64,000 nt of DNA from Myxococcota bacterium (lineage in GTDB: Bacteria; Myxococcota_A; UBA9160; UBA4427), in NCBI GenBank assembly GCA_030748735.1, contig JASMLK010000106.1, positions 1-64,000 on the forward strand. The letters are read 5' to 3'. This document shows, piece after piece, positions 17,840 to 27,109 of this stretch. Below the pieces are notes generated by a model that was not told the DNA's origin, did not search any database, and saw only the letters and a program-made list of their open reading frames with translations. The translations under genes were made by a program, and so were the position numbers. How positions within the stretch are numbered: position 1 is the first letter of the stretch; every line of letters begins with the position of its first letter.

Positions 17840-18301
17840 CTAACGCGCGAAGTCGATCGCGCTCGGGCTTTCGGGGTTGTGTTCGAGAAGTTCGATCACG
17901 TTGCCGAACGGGTCGCGACCGTACACCCAGCGCCCGGGCGCTTCGCCGTTGGGTTCGGTGTTGAACACGACACCGGCTTCGCGAAGGGTTTCGTAGTCCT
18001 TTTCGTACTCGTCCGCGGCGAGGCAGATGTGGGTGATCCCATGCTTGCTGACCGGGCGCTTCGCGTCGGCAGCGGGAACGTCCTCACCGGTGAATTCGAA
18101 GAGTTCGATGCACGAATTGCCTTTGCGCAGCATCGCCACCTTGTATGCGGCGTCGTCGAGGTCCATCGCGCGGGTCATCATGTCCATCGAGGGCAACTCG
18201 ATTTCCATCACGGCCTCGAAGCCGAGCTTGTCGCGATAGAACGCGAGTGCCTCGTCCATGCTCGGAACCGAGATTGCGGGATGGTGCACGCCGAGAATCA
18301 T
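17840..18301 (-). CDS. VOC (glyoxalase/dioxygenase) family protein
   Basis: 153 residues with two beta-alpha-beta-beta-beta modules. The first is MILGVHHPAISVPSMDEALA with FYRDKLGFEAVMEIELP; the second is HGITHICLAADEYEKDYETL with WVYGRDPFGNVIELLEHNP. Candidate metal ligands are His in the first strand, His in GITHICL and Glu in VIELLEH, the usual VOC positions. ATG 18301 has GGAG upstream; the longer ORF to 18457 is not supported. It sits directly upstream of the LLM gene on the same strand. Likely isomerase, lyase or ring-cleavage type; substrate unknown. Confidence 0.88.
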   Translation of the reverse strand: MILGVHHPAISVPSMDEALAFYRDKLGFEAVMEIELPSMDMMTRAMDLDDAAYKVAMLRKGNSCIELFEFTGEDVPAADAKRPVSKHGITHICLAADEYEKDYETLREAGVVFNTEPNGEAPGRWVYGRDPFGNVIELLEHNPESPSAIDFAR

Positions 18302-18463
18302 GAGAACTCCGTCTTGTGGAGGGGGTGGCTCGCGGGGCGATCGACGCGGCGAACCGGGACACAACCGGTAGCGTAGCCCGCCGAGGTCGGTGGCCCATCC
18401 GGTACGAGGGCTACCCGCGAGGTCGGTGTTATGGTGTGGCGCTTCCAAGGAGGACATCCACTC

Positions 18464-19165
18464 GTGTCTACCCGTTTCATCGTCGAACCCACTCCCCGCG
18501 TCACAGACGCCATCGAGACCCGACGCTCAGTTCGTGAGTTTCTCCCCGACCCGGTCCCCGAAGACGTCGTACGCAGCATCCTCACCACCGCGAGCCGCTC
18601 GGCGTCGGGGGGCAACCTGCAGCCGTGGAAGGTGAGCGTGCTGGGCGGTGAGGCGCGCGATCGCTTCGTCGCCAGCGTGGCCGAACGCAGCAAGGAAACG
18701 CCCTTCGGCGATGGCCCCGAGTACGCGATCTATCCGCCGGACCTGCAGGAACCCTACAAGGGGCGCCGCGGCAAGGTGGCCGCCGACATGTACGCGATCC
18801 TCGGTATCGCGCGCGACGACAGCGAAGGCCGCATGAAGCAGATGACGCGCAACTTCGACTTCTTCGGTGCACCGGTCGGGATCTTCATCGGCACCCCGAA
18901 GAACATGGGGTCACCGCAGTACTGCGACCTCGGCATCTTCTTGCAGAGCATCATGTTGCTGGCTCGCGAACACGGTCTCCACACGTGTCCGCAAGAAGCC
19001 TGGTCGATGTGGGGCAAGACGATCCGCGAATTCACCCACATCGGCGAAGACGACGTGGTCTTCTGCGGCATCTCACTCGGCTACGCCGACCCGGAAGCCG
19101 AGATCAACCAGCTCCACACCGACAGAGCTGGCCTCGACGAGTTCGCGAGGTTCGAAGGGTTCTAA
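18464..19165 (+). CDS. Nitroreductase family FMN-dependent oxidoreductase
   Basis: 233 residues. Nitroreductase pattern: DAIETRRSVREFLPDPVPED (RRSxRxF FMN contact), SRSASGGNLQPWKVSVLGG, CDLGIFLQSIMLLAREHGLH and DVVFCGISLGYADPEAEINQ, with the usual GYPD-like turn. Such proteins reduce nitroaromatics, quinones or enones with NAD(P)H. A good AAGGAGG at 18447-18453 precedes GTG 18464, chosen over the upstream GTG at 18431. Divergent from the VOC gene, so both may be driven from the 18302-18463 gap. Confidence 0.9.
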   Translation: MSTRFIVEPTPRVTDAIETRRSVREFLPDPVPEDVVRSILTTASRSASGGNLQPWKVSVLGGEARDRFVASVAERSKETPFGDGPEYAIYPPDLQEPYKGRRGKVAADMYAILGIARDDSEGRMKQMTRNFDFFGAPVGIFIGTPKNMGSPQYCDLGIFLQSIMLLAREHGLHTCPQEAWSMWGKTIREFTHIGEDDVVFCGISLGYADPEAEINQLHTDRAGLDEFARFEGF

Positions 19166-19168
19166 CGT

Positions 19169-20764
19169 TCAGCCGCCGAACTCATCGTGGGGGACGGGTA
19201 CGATCTCGGCGTTGGGTCCCAACTGCTCGCGGGTGCTCAGGATTTGCTGGACACCGGGCAGCGGGCGGCAGGTCACCAGGTACTGGAACGCGAAGGCGCC
19301 GGGCCAGATTTGCGCCATCAATTCGGTGGATCGCTGTAGCAGCCGGCCCAACCAGCCTCCGATGACGGCTTCCCAGGGCACACCGACCGGGAGCACCTGC
19401 TCGATCTCGTAGCCGCAGTCACCGAGCGTGCGTTTCAGCGAGGGCCGGTTCCACAGGCGGCGATGCTGGATGTCCAGGATGCCGCGGTCCGTGTAGTTGA
19501 AGCGCCCGAACAAGAGCGCGAGGCGGTTCGAGATGAACGCCACGTTGGGCGTCACGATCACGACCAGCGGCGCCTCGACACCCGGCCGCAGCGCGCGCGA
19601 GTGGTTGCGCAGGTCGAGCAGCAGCTGTTCGGGGTTCGGCAGTTCCTCGATGATGTCCACGAGCAGGACAGCGTCCGTGTCGAAGGCGTCGAAGGGCAGC
19701 GGTTCGCCGAGGTTGGCCTTTTCGAAACGGTCGACGGTGCCCGGGGGTGGCTCGACGAGGTCGACACCCGTGACTTCGATCCCCCGCTCGCGAAACGCTT
19801 GCGCGAGCTCCCCGGTGCCACAGCCGAGGTCCACGACACGCCGAGGTCGAACTTCGTCGATCACCTCGAGGGTGCGCACATGGGCGGTGTCCATCCCGTG
19901 GACCTGATAGTGCCCCGAGCCCTTTTCGAGGTCGCGGTACTTGAGGGAACAGAACATGCCCAGGCGGTGGGCGCGATAGCGGATGGTTTCGCGCAGTACG
20001 TCGGTTCCGTACTGCACGCCATCGACGTTGCAGTCTTCTTCGCCGTAGTGGGTCGGGATGTCGAACTCTTCGATGCGCGCGCCGATGTTCGCGGCCTGCA
20101 GCAGCATCTCGGTGTCGAAGTGATACTCGTTCGTGTTGATCTCGAACGGAACCCGGCGCAAGAACGCCGATGAATAGGCGCGGTAGCCCGTGTGGTATTC
20201 GGTCAGCTTCAAGCCGGTGAGCTTGTTCTGGAACCAGGTGAGCCCGACATTGGCGACGACCTTGTAGCGAGGCATGCCGCCCGCGCGGGCAGACTCGATG
20301 TTGCCCATGCGCGTGCCGAGCACGACGCCGGCTCCCGTGCGCTCCCAGATGTCGATGAACTGCGGCAGCAATTCCGGCGCATACTGCCCGTCGCCGTGCA
20401 GCAGGATCGTGAAGTCGAAGCCCGCTTCGAGGGCATAGCGATAACCGAGCTTCTGGTTGCCGCCGTAGCGCTGGTTGACCGGGTTGCGCGCGACCGAGAC
20501 GTTGCAGATGTCGCGCGCGTCGACCCAGTGCTGCAGCACTTCGGCCGTCGCGTCGCCGCCCGCGTCGTCGATCACCAGAAACTGCACCCGATCGTTGTTG
20601 AAGAGCTCGTCGGGAATGCGTTCGAAGAGGCTCTCGATCAGCCGCTCGTGCTGGTACGCCACGACGAAGACGAGGATTCGCGAAGCGCGGCGATCCGCGA
20701 TCTCGCGTGCCTCGGGAGAGCCCGAGCCGTCGACGGTGACGGGCGTTTGTGTTTCTTCAACCAT
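19169..20764 (-). CDS. Glycosyltransferase family 2 fused to SAM methyltransferase
   Basis: 531 residues in two modules. Residues about 25-290 form a GT2 GT-A domain (ILVFVVAYQHERLIESLFER, FLVIDDAGGDATAEVL, FTILLHGDGQYAPE, EYHFDTEMLLQAANIGARI). Residues about 320-480 form a class I methyltransferase (RRVVDLGCGTGELAQAFRER, VTGVDL, FDTDAVLLVDIIEELPNPEQ). The C-terminus VTCRPLPGVQQILSTRE may be a regulatory tail. The fusion suggests sugar transfer plus methylation of the same acceptor. ATG 20764; the ORF reaches 21184 but that part is antisense to the thioesterase gene. Confidence 0.9.
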   Translation of the reverse strand: MVEETQTPVTVDGSGSPEAREIADRRASRILVFVVAYQHERLIESLFERIPDELFNNDRVQFLVIDDAGGDATAEVLQHWVDARDICNVSVARNPVNQRYGGNQKLGYRYALEAGFDFTILLHGDGQYAPELLPQFIDIWERTGAGVVLGTRMGNIESARAGGMPRYKVVANVGLTWFQNKLTGLKLTEYHTGYRAYSSAFLRRVPFEINTNEYHFDTEMLLQAANIGARIEEFDIPTHYGEEDCNVDGVQYGTDVLRETIRYRAHRLGMFCSLKYRDLEKGSGHYQVHGMDTAHVRTLEVIDEVRPRRVVDLGCGTGELAQAFRERGIEVTGVDLVEPPPGTVDRFEKANLGEPLPFDAFDTDAVLLVDIIEELPNPEQLLLDLRNHSRALRPGVEAPLVVIVTPNVAFISNRLALLFGRFNYTDRGILDIQHRRLWNRPSLKRTLGDCGYEIEQVLPVGVPWEAVIGGWLGRLLQRSTELMAQIWPGAFAFQYLVTCRPLPGVQQILSTREQLGPNAEIVPVPHDEFGG

Positions 20765-20972
20765 ACGAACCGTGCAAGTGGCTCCGCGTGAGCCTGGAGG
20801 CGAAGGGTGCGAACAGGCCCGCCTTCGCGAGTCGGTGAACTTGATGAATCGGCCGCGATGGCGACAAGTGTAAGTCACATTCCGCGGCCCAGCCCACGCC
20901 CCCCACGGCCGCGCAGCCGACACGCAAGTCTGCTTCATCCGCGTGATAGACTGCGCCCCCGCAGGAGGCGAC

Positions 20973-21350
20973 ATGGCTGAGCAGACCACAGAACTACCCA
21001 CAGACTCGATCTTCGATCTCATGAAGCCCGACATCCGGCATCGGGCAGACGGCGAGTGCGACATCCGCTTCGACCTGACGGGGCGACCAAACTTCACGAT
21101 CCCGAGCGGCGCGGTCCAGGGCGGGATCGTCGCCGTCATGCTCGACATGGCGATGGCCATGTCGCTGGACGGCGGCCTCACCACGGCGTCGCTTCAGTAC
21201 GAAATCCTGCGCCCCGTCCTTCCGGGTCCCATCGACGTGAGCGGCCGCATCATCCGCCGCGGCCGGCGCATCACCTTCGCCGAAGCCGTAATGAAGAACG
21301 CCGAGGGCAAGGTCCTGGCGAAGGGAACGCAGACAGCGGTCACGATGTAG
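20973..21350 (+). CDS. PaaI-like hotdog-fold thioesterase
   Basis: 125 residues with the hotdog pattern: IPSGAVQGGIVAVMLDMAMA is the signature helix, then TASLQYEILRPVLPGPIDVS and GRIIRRGRRITFAEAVMKN. The usual HGG reads QGG, a variant seen in part of the family, and the Asp of VMLDMAMA is kept. Likely hydrolyses acyl-CoA thioesters. GGAGG at 20964-20968 sets ATG 20973 over the ORF-track start at 20943. It is followed 16 bp later by an O-methyltransferase, probably the same operon. Confidence 0.88.
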   Translation: MAEQTTELPTDSIFDLMKPDIRHRADGECDIRFDLTGRPNFTIPSGAVQGGIVAVMLDMAMAMSLDGGLTTASLQYEILRPVLPGPIDVSGRIIRRGRRITFAEAVMKNAEGKVLAKGTQTAVTM

Positions 21351-21366
21351 CGGGAGAGCCGTCGGC

Positions 21367-22038
21367 ATGACACCCAACGCCTGGAACGACGTCGACGAAT
21401 ACCTGTGCGACTCGCTCGTTGCCGAGGATGCGGCGCTCGTCGCAGCTCGCGAAGACGCCGCGCGCCTCGGGCTGCCCGACCATCACGTTGCGCCGAACCA
21501 GGGCTGCATGCTGATGCTGCTGGCGCAGACGACCGGGGCGAGACGCATCCTCGAGGTGGGCACACTCGCCGGCTACAGCACGATCTGGCTCGCGCGGGCC
21601 CTGGCGGCCGGCGGGACGGTCGACACGCTCGAAGTCGATCCGTCTCACATCCGTTGCGCGCGCAACAACTTCCAACGCGCGGGTCTCGCCGAGACCATCA
21701 TGCTGCACCCGGGTCCCGCCCGAGAAACCCTCGCGCAGTTCGTCGATGACGGGGCAGACGCGTACGACTTCATCTTCATCGACGCCGACAAACCGAACAA
21801 CCCCCACTATCTCGAAGCCGCGCTCGCACTCTCACACCCCGGAACCCTGATCGTGGTCGACAACGTCGTACGCGAAGGCGAAGTGACCAACCCTGAAAGC
21901 GATGACCCGCGCGTCCTCGGCGTACGGCGCATGTTCGAACTGATTCGCGACGAGCCCCGCCTTCGCGCGACGGCCATCCAGACGGTCGGTTCGAAGGGCT
22001 GGGACGGCTTTGCACTTCTTCACGTGGGCGAAGGCTGA
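21367..22038 (+). CDS. SAM-dependent O-methyltransferase (caffeoyl-CoA/COMT type), copy 1
   Basis: 223 residues. Methyltransferase_3 pattern: PNQGCMLMLLAQTTGARRIL, EVGTLAGYSTIWLARALAAG (SAM motif I), YDFIFIDADKPNNPHYLEAA (metal site), LIVVDNVVREGEVTNPESDD. Such enzymes use a divalent metal and SAM to methylate catechol-like hydroxyls. Tandem with a paralogue 51 bp downstream (22090), the two being clearly diverged, which suggests different substrates or sequential steps. Confidence 0.92.
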   Translation: MTPNAWNDVDEYLCDSLVAEDAALVAAREDAARLGLPDHHVAPNQGCMLMLLAQTTGARRILEVGTLAGYSTIWLARALAAGGTVDTLEVDPSHIRCARNNFQRAGLAETIMLHPGPARETLAQFVDDGADAYDFIFIDADKPNNPHYLEAALALSHPGTLIVVDNVVREGEVTNPESDDPRVLGVRRMFELIRDEPRLRATAIQTVGSKGWDGFALLHVGEG

Positions 22039-22089
22039 TCCGCGGTACCTTGGGAACCCCACGAATCGTTCGCGCCCCGGAGCCCGCTC

Positions 22090-22752
22090 ATGAGCGATAA
22101 CCCGAAGTCGTTTCACCTTTCGCCCGAAATGCACACCTACCTGCTCGAACACGGCACTGCGCCCGATGCGATCGCGCAGGGCTTGATCGCGGCCACGAAC
22201 GAGCTCGGTGGCATTTCGATCATGCAGATCGCGCCCGAGCAGGGTGCGTTGATGACCATGCTGACCCGGCTGATCGGCGCCAGGCGCGCGATCGAAGTCG
22301 GCACCTTCACGGGCTACTCGGCCCTCGCCATCGCCCGCGGCCTGCCGGAAGACGGCCAGCTCATCTGCTGCGACGTCTCCGATGAATGGGCGAAGATCGG
22401 CATCCCCTTCTGGGAAGAAGCCGGCGTGCGCGATCGCATCGACCTGCGAATCGCTCCCGCGCTCGAAACGCTCCAGTCGATCAAGGAAGACGGCGCCTTC
22501 GACCTCGCCTTCATCGACGCCGACAAGCCGAACTACGCCAACTACGTGGAAGAACTCGCGCGCCTGGTGCGCCCGGGCGGCTTGATCCTGGTCGACAACG
22601 TGCTCTGGATGGGTGCCGTCATCGATCGCGAAGCGAGCGACGACAACACGCTGGCGATTCGCGCCTTCAACGCCAAGGTGGCCGCCGACGATCGCTTCGA
22701 CTGCGTGATGTTGCCGGTTTCCGACGGGCTGACCTTTCTCCGCGTGCGCTGA
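22090..22752 (+). CDS. SAM-dependent O-methyltransferase, copy 2
   Basis: 220 residues. IAPEQGALMTMLTRLIGARR, IEVGTFTGYSALAIARGLPE (motif I), FDLAFIDADKPNYANYVEEL (metal ligands), GGLILVDNVLWMGAVIDREA. This copy resembles plant-type caffeoyl-CoA O-methyltransferases more closely than copy 1 does. The arrangement thioesterase-OMT-OMT is consistent with methylation of a CoA-linked aromatic followed by CoA release, which is inference from order only. Confidence 0.93.
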   Translation: MSDNPKSFHLSPEMHTYLLEHGTAPDAIAQGLIAATNELGGISIMQIAPEQGALMTMLTRLIGARRAIEVGTFTGYSALAIARGLPEDGQLICCDVSDEWAKIGIPFWEEAGVRDRIDLRIAPALETLQSIKEDGAFDLAFIDADKPNYANYVEELARLVRPGGLILVDNVLWMGAVIDREASDDNTLAIRAFNAKVAADDRFDCVMLPVSDGLTFLRVR

Positions 22753-22799
22753 ACCTGCGCGTACGCTGACGCAGCCGCGAAGCAGGAAACCACCCCGCC

Positions 22800-23219
22800 C
22801 TACTTCGGCGTGCGTTCTTCGTGCAGGCGGGTCAGCTGCAGGCGCTGGATGCGCCAGCCTTCGGCGAGCTTCACGTATTCCTCGTGATAGTGGCCGTAGC
22901 CCACGAGCAGATACTGCGGATGGTCGACGCGGTCGAACATCGACCAGATGCCGCGCGCGTGGGTGTCGTCGATCAAGTCGATCTCGGGCATGTGGCCGTG
23001 ATGCACGGTCGTGGCCCCTTCGAGGTTGAACTTCAAGCCGGCGAGAATCGCTTCGCGGCCCACCATCACCTGGTCGTCGTCGGGGCCCCACTTCAGCTGC
23101 GCGTCTTCGCTGAAGACTTCGTTCTTCAAGCCGTCCCAGTTCTGGGTGTCGATGAAGCGGAAATAACGCGCCTTCAGCTGTTTGATGGCTTCGAGTTCGA
23201 GAAGTCTACCTTCGCTCAT
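22800..23219 (-). CDS. NTF2-like / SnoaL-like small protein, second copy in window
   Basis: 139 residues. EGRLLELEAIKQLKARYFRF is the typical N-terminal helix of the ring-hydroxylating-dioxygenase beta-subunit-like/SnoaL_4 branch. The following pattern HHGHMPEIDLIDDTHARGIW with GYGHYHEEYVKLAEGWRIQR matches the family. The huge ORF reaching 25616 is a shadow of the autotransporter; ATG 23219 is the supported start. Convergent with the O-methyltransferase pair (48 bp gap). Possibly a dehydratase, isomerase or cyclase for the neighbouring pathway. Confidence 0.85.
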   Translation of the reverse strand: MSEGRLLELEAIKQLKARYFRFIDTQNWDGLKNEVFSEDAQLKWGPDDDQVMVGREAILAGLKFNLEGATTVHHGHMPEIDLIDDTHARGIWSMFDRVDHPQYLLVGYGHYHEEYVKLAEGWRIQRLQLTRLHEERTPK

Positions 23220-23528
23220 GGCGCAGCCCTCCGGGTGGTTCGATGAATGGGTGGGTACCTTTCCATCAACAGCGCAGTCGACGCAAGGCAACGCGAATCT
23301 CGCGAGGCACAGCCCCACGGGGGCACTTCGCCCCTGCCCGGCTCGCAAGCTTCGCTGCATGGGATCGCGATTCGCGAAGGTGTGCGCCCGGATGTCCGAT
23401 AGGACTGCATGCGCGCGAAGACGCAACCGCCCGCGTGCGAACTGCGGCCTCGCTCGCGGGGTCTGGTTGTGATTGAATCCGCCAGAATTTCGCTCGTTTC
23501 GCGGCGAGCTTGCCGGTCGAGGAAGAGC
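23220..23528. other. Divergent intergenic region between NTF2-like and autotransporter genes
   Basis: About 310 bp without a supported gene. It must hold two divergent promoters, but I see no convincing -35/-10 pair. GAGGAAGAGC just before ATG 23529 is a usable ribosome-binding site. No repeat or RNA gene recognised. Confidence 0.5.
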
Positions 23529-26500
23529 ATGCAGCGCTGTCAGACGGTGGGTGAGAGTCGGCCCACTCGAAGTGTCTTCATCGCTCTGTGCGCCCTTCTC
23601 GGCGCCCCGTGCATCGCCCTCGCGATGACGACGCTGCTGGCCGCGCCCGCGCTGGGCGCCAGCTACACCGTCGACTCGCTCGACGACGGTGACGTCGACG
23701 ACGTGGGCACGTTTCGCTGGGCGATCGAGCAGGCGAACAACAACGCCGGCATGGACACGATCAACTTCGATGCGGTGTTGTTGGCCGAGGCCGACAGCGA
23801 CTTCGTGATCCAGATCGAACTCGACTCGGCGCTCCAAACCATCTCCGAAGAATTGGAGATCGTGGCACCCATCGTCGACGAAGGCCTGCCCACGCACCAG
23901 GAGTACTTCATCGACATCGTTCGCGATCCGAGCGCGGGGGACGAGATCCTCGTCACCGAGACGATCACCTTGCGAAACGTCGAGCTGCGCAGCAATGCGC
24001 TCATATTCAACGGGGGGACGAACAGCGATCCCGTTGGCACCATCGACGTCGTCTACGACATCGGTGACTTCTCTCACGACATCTTCTGGGTCCTTTCCGA
24101 CCGCGACGAAGACCGCAATCTCGACGTCGAAGAGCCCGGCCGCATCGTCAAGACCGGCCAGGGTGAACTCGGCCTGCTCCCCTCCCAGGGCGCCTTTGGG
24201 GAGTACACGGGACCCACCCTGTTGGTCGACGGAGTCATCCGGACCGACACGCGAAGCCTCACCGGCGACATCCAACTCTGTGCGTCGACAGGCGCCGGAG
24301 ACGACTACGACTCCGAAGATTGCGACAGCGCGCTGCTCGTCTTCGAGATGCCCTCCACCACGATCGACACCGAGCTCGACCGAGGCGGTGTGCCGACCGA
24401 CGGTACGTATGACGGTGTCATTTCGTCGACCGCGGGCAGTGCTGCAAGGGTGGTCAAGACCGGTATCGGCACACTCACGCTGACGGGCGCCAACACCTAC
24501 GATGGCGACACCTACATCATGCAGGGCGAGCTGCGTAGCGACCACGATTCGATCCCGGCGATCAGCGACAGCGGCAGCGACATCTACATCTGTCCCGGTG
24601 TCGCGAGCATCACCAAACCCGACTTCGCAAACCCGCTCGTGACGAACGACGACATCGACTGCGACTCCGTCGATCCGGCCGTCCTGACCCTCGACATCAG
24701 TGAGGACACGATCTTCGCCGCCTCTCTCTACGGCCAGGGCGATCTCAACAAGGAGGGCGGCGCCGAATTCACCCTCGGCGATCAATCGACCTTCGGCGGC
24801 ACCGTGACCGTGCGCGAAGGTCAGCTGAACGTCGACGACGACCTCGGCACCGCGGGCGCCAGCACCACCGAAGTCGAGGTCCGGATCAACGACGGTGCAG
24901 AGCTGAACGACACCGGCACGATCTACGGCGACGTCGACGTTCGCGACGGCGGCGAAATGTTCGGGGACGGCACCGTCGAGGGTGACACCCGCATTCGAAG
25001 CGGTGGCCTGGTGACCGGCACGTTGACCCTCAATGGTGACGTGGACGTCGATGGCCGCCTCGTCGTTGGCGGCGGCGGCTCGGTCACGGGCAACGTCGAC
25101 GTGGGCGACGGTGGCACGGCGCTGGGTTCGGGCGACATCAACGGCGACGTCGCGGTAGAAAGCGGCGGTGAGATCCGCGGCGACCTCGACATCAACGGCG
25201 ACCTCGCGCTTTCGGGCCGCCTCGACCTCACGCTCGTCGACATGAACGCCGACAGCGCGACCTTCGCCGACGGCAGCCGCATCGAGATCAACCCCGAAAT
25301 CAACGGGGGCGATCCCGGCAGCCTGTTCGTCGTTGGGACCCTCGCGCTGCGCGGGGGCGCGGTCGACGTGCGATTCAACAATATCGACCTCGCAGACCTG
25401 CCCGAAGGCCGGTTCCTCGTTGCCAGCGCAACGGGTGCGCTCGACGGCACGCTCACCGGCGGCCAGAACGGCGATGGGGTGCTCAGCGAGTTCGCAATCT
25501 TCGACGTCGACCTCGAGTACGGAGCCACAGCCTGTGCGGGTGGTGGCGCCAACGAGGTCTGTCTCGACATTGCGTTCGACCCGGTGCTCTCGGACGACGC
25601 CGACACCCGCAACCAACGCGCGATCGCCGGCGCGCTCGACGCCGCCTATACCTGCGCCCAGGACCCGGGTTCACCGGAATGTCAGATCGACCAGGACACC
25701 GCCGACGACTTCCTCGACCTGTACGGCAACTTCGCGGTACCGATCGATGAAGTGCCGGACATCCTCGACCGGCTGTCCGGCACCGACTACGCCGCCGTCG
25801 CGGACGTGCGCTCGTCGGCCGTCTCACGCTTCAACCGCACGGTGTCGCGCCGCTTCGACCTCGAATTGCTGGGCGTCGAAGCAAAGCCCGCCGCGAACGA
25901 CGAAGGCGAAGTCGCGTTGCCGGGCGTTTCGCTTGGCGGCGTGCGCTGGCTCGCCCTCGGCGGTGGTGCACGCAACTACGACGACCGACGCAGCCAGCGC
26001 ATGCCCTGGCGCCGCAAGAAGCCGCGCGAACCCATGCCGATCAACCGGCACGCGGGCGCGGGCGGGTTCACCGCGTGGCTCGACATGCACGGGGTGATGG
26101 GCGAACTCGACGGTGACGAGAACGCGAGCGACGTCGACTACCACATCTACGGGCCGCTCGTCGGACTCGACTACGGCATCACGGAGAACATCGCCCTCGG
26201 CGTCACGCTCGGTTACACGCGCAACGAACTCGAAACACCGGGCAATCGTTCACGCAGCACGGGGGACAGCTATCAGGGTGGCGTCTACTTCGGTGCGCTG
26301 TTCGAGGAGTTCTACGTGACGGGCGCGTTCCGTTATGCCTATTCGGACTTCGAAACGCGACGACGCATCCGTTTTGGCAACGTACGCCGCACGGCGCGAG
26401 CAGACTTCGACACGAACGACATCTCGGGCTTCATCGAAGCCGCGTACAAGCTCCCCTTCCCCGACTTCGTCCCGATCCCCGACAATGTGGCCGTGCAGCC

Positions 26501-26921
26501 CTTCGTGTCCGCGAGCTACTCGAACCTCGACCAGGGGAGCTTCCGCGAGAGCAACGCGGGCAGCCTGAACCTCGACATCGACTCGCAGAAACTCGATTCG
26601 CTCCACACCAACGTCGGTGTACGGCTCGCGCTCTTCGGTCGCGACGACGAGAACCGCTACATGCTCCCGCAGCTGCGCGTTTCGTACGAGCGCGAATGGC
26701 TCGACCCCGATCGACCGCTCGACGCCAGCCTGCCTGCGGCGGGGACGGGCGGTGAGTTCGAGATCGACGGTGTCGAACTGCCGAAGGATCGGGCGGTAAT
26801 CGGGGTTACGAGTGAGGCCGGCGTCACGGACACGATCAACCTCTTTGTCGATTATGACCTGCGGGTGGCTCCGGACCTGCTCGAGCACTCGTTGGCGTTT
26901 GGGGTGCGAGCGCTGTTCTAG
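23529..26921 (+). CDS. Autotransporter with C-terminal beta-barrel (type V secretion)
   Basis: 1130 residues. The signal peptide (SVFIALCALLGAPCIALAMT) is followed by a CSLREA-like beta-helix start (VDDVGTFRWAIEQANNNAGM), an autotransporter-associated repeat (VVKTGIGTLTLTGANTYDGD) and a low-complexity strand-turn repeat region (about 470-600: DVDVRDGGEMFGDGTVEGDT and relatives). A linker leads to a beta-barrel of about 280 residues ending in LEHSLAFGVRALF with C-terminal Phe. Passenger function is unknown; the helix is Asp-rich and acidic. ATG 23529 is chosen over 23409 for the signal peptide and GAGG. Probably monocistronic. Confidence 0.93.
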   Translation: MQRCQTVGESRPTRSVFIALCALLGAPCIALAMTTLLAAPALGASYTVDSLDDGDVDDVGTFRWAIEQANNNAGMDTINFDAVLLAEADSDFVIQIELDSALQTISEELEIVAPIVDEGLPTHQEYFIDIVRDPSAGDEILVTETITLRNVELRSNALIFNGGTNSDPVGTIDVVYDIGDFSHDIFWVLSDRDEDRNLDVEEPGRIVKTGQGELGLLPSQGAFGEYTGPTLLVDGVIRTDTRSLTGDIQLCASTGAGDDYDSEDCDSALLVFEMPSTTIDTELDRGGVPTDGTYDGVISSTAGSAARVVKTGIGTLTLTGANTYDGDTYIMQGELRSDHDSIPAISDSGSDIYICPGVASITKPDFANPLVTNDDIDCDSVDPAVLTLDISEDTIFAASLYGQGDLNKEGGAEFTLGDQSTFGGTVTVREGQLNVDDDLGTAGASTTEVEVRINDGAELNDTGTIYGDVDVRDGGEMFGDGTVEGDTRIRSGGLVTGTLTLNGDVDVDGRLVVGGGGSVTGNVDVGDGGTALGSGDINGDVAVESGGEIRGDLDINGDLALSGRLDLTLVDMNADSATFADGSRIEINPEINGGDPGSLFVVGTLALRGGAVDVRFNNIDLADLPEGRFLVASATGALDGTLTGGQNGDGVLSEFAIFDVDLEYGATACAGGGANEVCLDIAFDPVLSDDADTRNQRAIAGALDAAYTCAQDPGSPECQIDQDTADDFLDLYGNFAVPIDEVPDILDRLSGTDYAAVADVRSSAVSRFNRTVSRRFDLELLGVEAKPAANDEGEVALPGVSLGGVRWLALGGGARNYDDRRSQRMPWRRKKPREPMPINRHAGAGGFTAWLDMHGVMGELDGDENASDVDYHIYGPLVGLDYGITENIALGVTLGYTRNELETPGNRSRSTGDSYQGGVYFGALFEEFYVTGAFRYAYSDFETRRRIRFGNVRRTARADFDTNDISGFIEAAYKLPFPDFVPIPDNVAVQPFVSASYSNLDQGSFRESNAGSLNLDIDSQKLDSLHTNVGVRLALFGRDDENRYMLPQLRVSYEREWLDPDRPLDASLPAAGTGGEFEIDGVELPKDRAVIGVTSEAGVTDTINLFVDYDLRVAPDLLEHSLAFGVRALF

Positions 26922-27073
26922 TGAAACGAGTTGGGGAGCAACACGGTGGCGCCGTCATCGGTAATCCCGATCACGTAGATGCGTGCGTCCTTGCTCGCTC
27001 GCACCGAGAGCTTCACTTCACAGCCTTCGGCCGACCTCACCGCCTTCGATCCGCGGGCACGCGCGGCCTGCAG
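26918..27073 (-). pseudogene. DUF4384-like domain fragment
   Basis: On the minus strand the reading CEVKLSVRASKDARIYVIGI followed by TDDGATVLLPN matches the core of DUF4384 (a surface or lipoprotein-associated domain). It stops right after LLPNSFH, short of the usual domain end, and lacks a proper N-terminus. Its TAG (26918-26920) and the autotransporter TAG (26919-26921) share the palindrome CTAG. Interpreted as an internal fragment of a lost gene. Confidence 0.5.
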
Positions 27074-27109
27074 GGGTGTGGATGGGGTGGCGGTTGGCGG
27101 GTTTCCCGC

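Noticed and set aside
16132-17964. 610-aa plus-strand ORF opposite the GST_N and LLM genes
   Set aside because: Shadow reading; the minus-strand genes have clear family motifs and spacing.
21090-21150. QGG instead of HGG in the hotdog thioesterase as an inactivating change
   Set aside because: This variant occurs in a subset of PaaI-like proteins, and the catalytic Asp is retained.
23219-25616. 938-aa minus-strand ORF opposite the autotransporter
   Set aside because: Only the last 139 residues (SnoaL-like) are convincing; the rest is an antisense shadow of the repetitive, Asp-rich autotransporter.
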